A stretch of 7,859 nucleotides of DNA, from assembly GCA_002432565.1 (NCBI GenBank), contig DJFP01000125.1, forward strand, positions 1 through 7,859, given 5' to 3'. Origin of the DNA: Flavobacteriales bacterium UBA5869. GTDB lineage: Bacteria > Bacteroidota > Bacteroidia > Flavobacteriales_D > Crocinitomicaceae. Below, one piece after another: positions 6,957-7,859 of the stretch. The position numbers and the translations under genes were made by a program. The notes under the pieces were generated by a model that saw nothing but the letters and a program-made list of their open reading frames with translations, was not told where the DNA came from and made no database searches. Every line of letters starts with the position of its first letter. The stretch's first letter is position 1.

Positions 6957-7859
6957 TTAAAAATTGAACTTCATATTCCGGTCATCCAGAACGGCAAATG
7001 AAATTTTCCCGGTCCATCTTGGTGAAATGTTGTTCCCGTCTGAGAATACACCATATAAACCAATGCGCAGTCTCCGCTTCGAGAATTTAAAATTGCGCTC
7101 AATACCGGCCAGTACTTCATAGTGCCTCCAGTTATACTCGGCAACGTATAAAGCTCCGCACCCGAAAACCAGTCCGATTCCCGTTTTCTTCATGAAGGGG
7201 ATTTTATTCATGATCGAACCGTTGTCGTGGTGGATGAAGTGCGCTTCGATATAGTAATCGCGAGAGGGAAGGGAGGAATCCTGGTCCTGGAAAGAGTATA
7301 AAGGATTGGAGAACCAAATAGGATCACTGCGTCGCTGGTACTTGAAATCAGCATCCTTCAGGTTTTTGGAGCTCAGGAATTTTCCCGATTTGATGTGGTA
7401 GGAGGATGTTCCCAGGGTTCCCAACTGGAAATTCTGGTAGATTCCCATTAATCCGTATTCATGGTCCACGTCACTGCCGAATATTTTGGGAATTCCCCGC
7501 TCGTAAGTAGCATAAACGGTTGGCCATTTGGAGCCGAGTACCACTTTCCGATGAGGTTCGCGCATGTATTTTTGACCAGGGGTGTAACTAACGGTTATCT
7601 GTCCGATCAATGCCTGGTATCCCTCGAAAGGTTTGAAATCATCGTTTGGAATAACACTGTCCAGGAATCCCAGCTTTTTGTAGCCGTTGATGGACCTGCG
7701 TTCCGTAAATTCGAAATCAATATCGGCGTAAAGGCCATTGAGATACTCTTGTGTGTGTCCAATGCTGAGTGAAGTGGCTTCAATGAAATTACTTCGTTTA
7801 TAGATCTGGGTAATCGCATCGTAGGATATGACGGCATCAAAATCGTGATCAAATCCGCC
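6957..7859 (-). CDS. DUF5686-like outer-membrane beta-barrel protein (C-terminal part; start beyond the window)
   Basis: Three hundred codons plus a TAA stop (6959-6957) are visible; the frame is open to the window edge, so the 5' end is missing. The sequence alternates short amphipathic strands and polar loops. It contains segments I recognise as typical of the C-terminal barrel of DUF5686 proteins: FEGYQALIG (visible residues 78-86), VLGSKWPTVYATYERG, GTLGTSSYHIKSGKF, an IEAHFIHHDNGSIMNKIPFMKK block, and YEVLAGIERNFKF. It ends in phenylalanine (MKFNF), the usual outer-membrane insertion signal. Full-length members generally have a signal peptide and a carboxypeptidase-regulatory-like domain before the barrel; those would be outside the window. 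The biochemical role of the family is not known to me. A TTG at 7610 could be taken as a start, but the clear homology-like continuation upstream rules it out. It is separated from metH by a terminator and a new promoter, so it is probably a separate transcription unit. Confidence 0.75.
   Translation of the reverse strand, partial: GGFDHDFDAVISYDAITQIYKRSNFIEATSLSIGHTQEYLNGLYADIDFEFTERRSINGYKKLGFLDSVIPNDDFKPFEGYQALIGQITVSYTPGQKYMREPHRKVVLGSKWPTVYATYERGIPKIFGSDVDHEYGLMGIYQNFQLGTLGTSSYHIKSGKFLSSKNLKDADFKYQRRSDPIWFSNPLYSFQDQDSSLPSRDYYIEAHFIHHDNGSIMNKIPFMKKTGIGLVFGCGALYVAEYNWRHYEVLAGIERNFKFSKRRLRIGLYGVFSDGNNISPRWTGKISFAVLDDRNMKFNF

Noticed and set aside
6957..7610. DUF5686-like gene as a complete 217-aa protein starting at a TTG at 7610
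   Set aside because: The same frame is open for another 83 codons to the window edge and carries plausible barrel sequence directly joined to the rest (FEGYQA), so the gene is a fragment cut by the window.

Overview
The window looks like chromosomal DNA from a member of the Bacteroidota, most likely the Flavobacteriales/Crocinitomicaceae-type lineage. The signs are a very large secreted protein built of PKD repeats, an outer-membrane protein of the DUF5686 type, methionine synthase encoded as two overlapping genes, A/T-rich leaders without Shine-Dalgarno sequences, and a promoter of the TTG-N20-TAnnTTTG form typical of this phylum. The lineage is inferred from these features, not from a database search. 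All supported genes are on the minus strand, so the biological order runs from high to low coordinates.

Layout in transcription order. (1) 7859-6957: the C-terminal 300 codons of a DUF5686-like outer-membrane beta-barrel protein, whose start lies outside the window. (2) 6956-6699: a dense regulatory interval with a perfect 22-bp palindromic terminator, a Bacteroidota-type promoter whose -33 box sits in the terminator tail, an S-box (SAM-I) riboswitch, and a short candidate expression platform. (3) 6698-5691 and 5694-3028: two genes that together make one cobalamin-dependent methionine synthase. The homocysteine-binding module (335 aa) and the folate/B12/reactivation module (888 aa) overlap by 4 bases (ATGA). 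(4) 3027-2917: a 111-bp spacer with three short inverted repeats. (5) 2916-1: the first 972 codons of a secreted giant protein with a signal peptide followed directly by eleven consecutive PKD-like units. Its C-terminus is outside the window.

How it works together: the methionine synthase pair transfers a methyl group from methyl-tetrahydrofolate through cobalamin to homocysteine. The SAM riboswitch in its leader would reduce expression when S-adenosylmethionine is plentiful, closing a feedback loop. The two flanking genes encode cell-envelope or extracellular proteins with no visible functional link to methionine synthesis. I see no mobile element, CRISPR array, tRNA or rRNA, and no clear previously undescribed system. 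The most useful leads are the alternative pairings downstream of the riboswitch, the one-cysteine-pair-per-unit pattern of the PKD array, and the inverted-repeat cluster between metH and the PKD gene.
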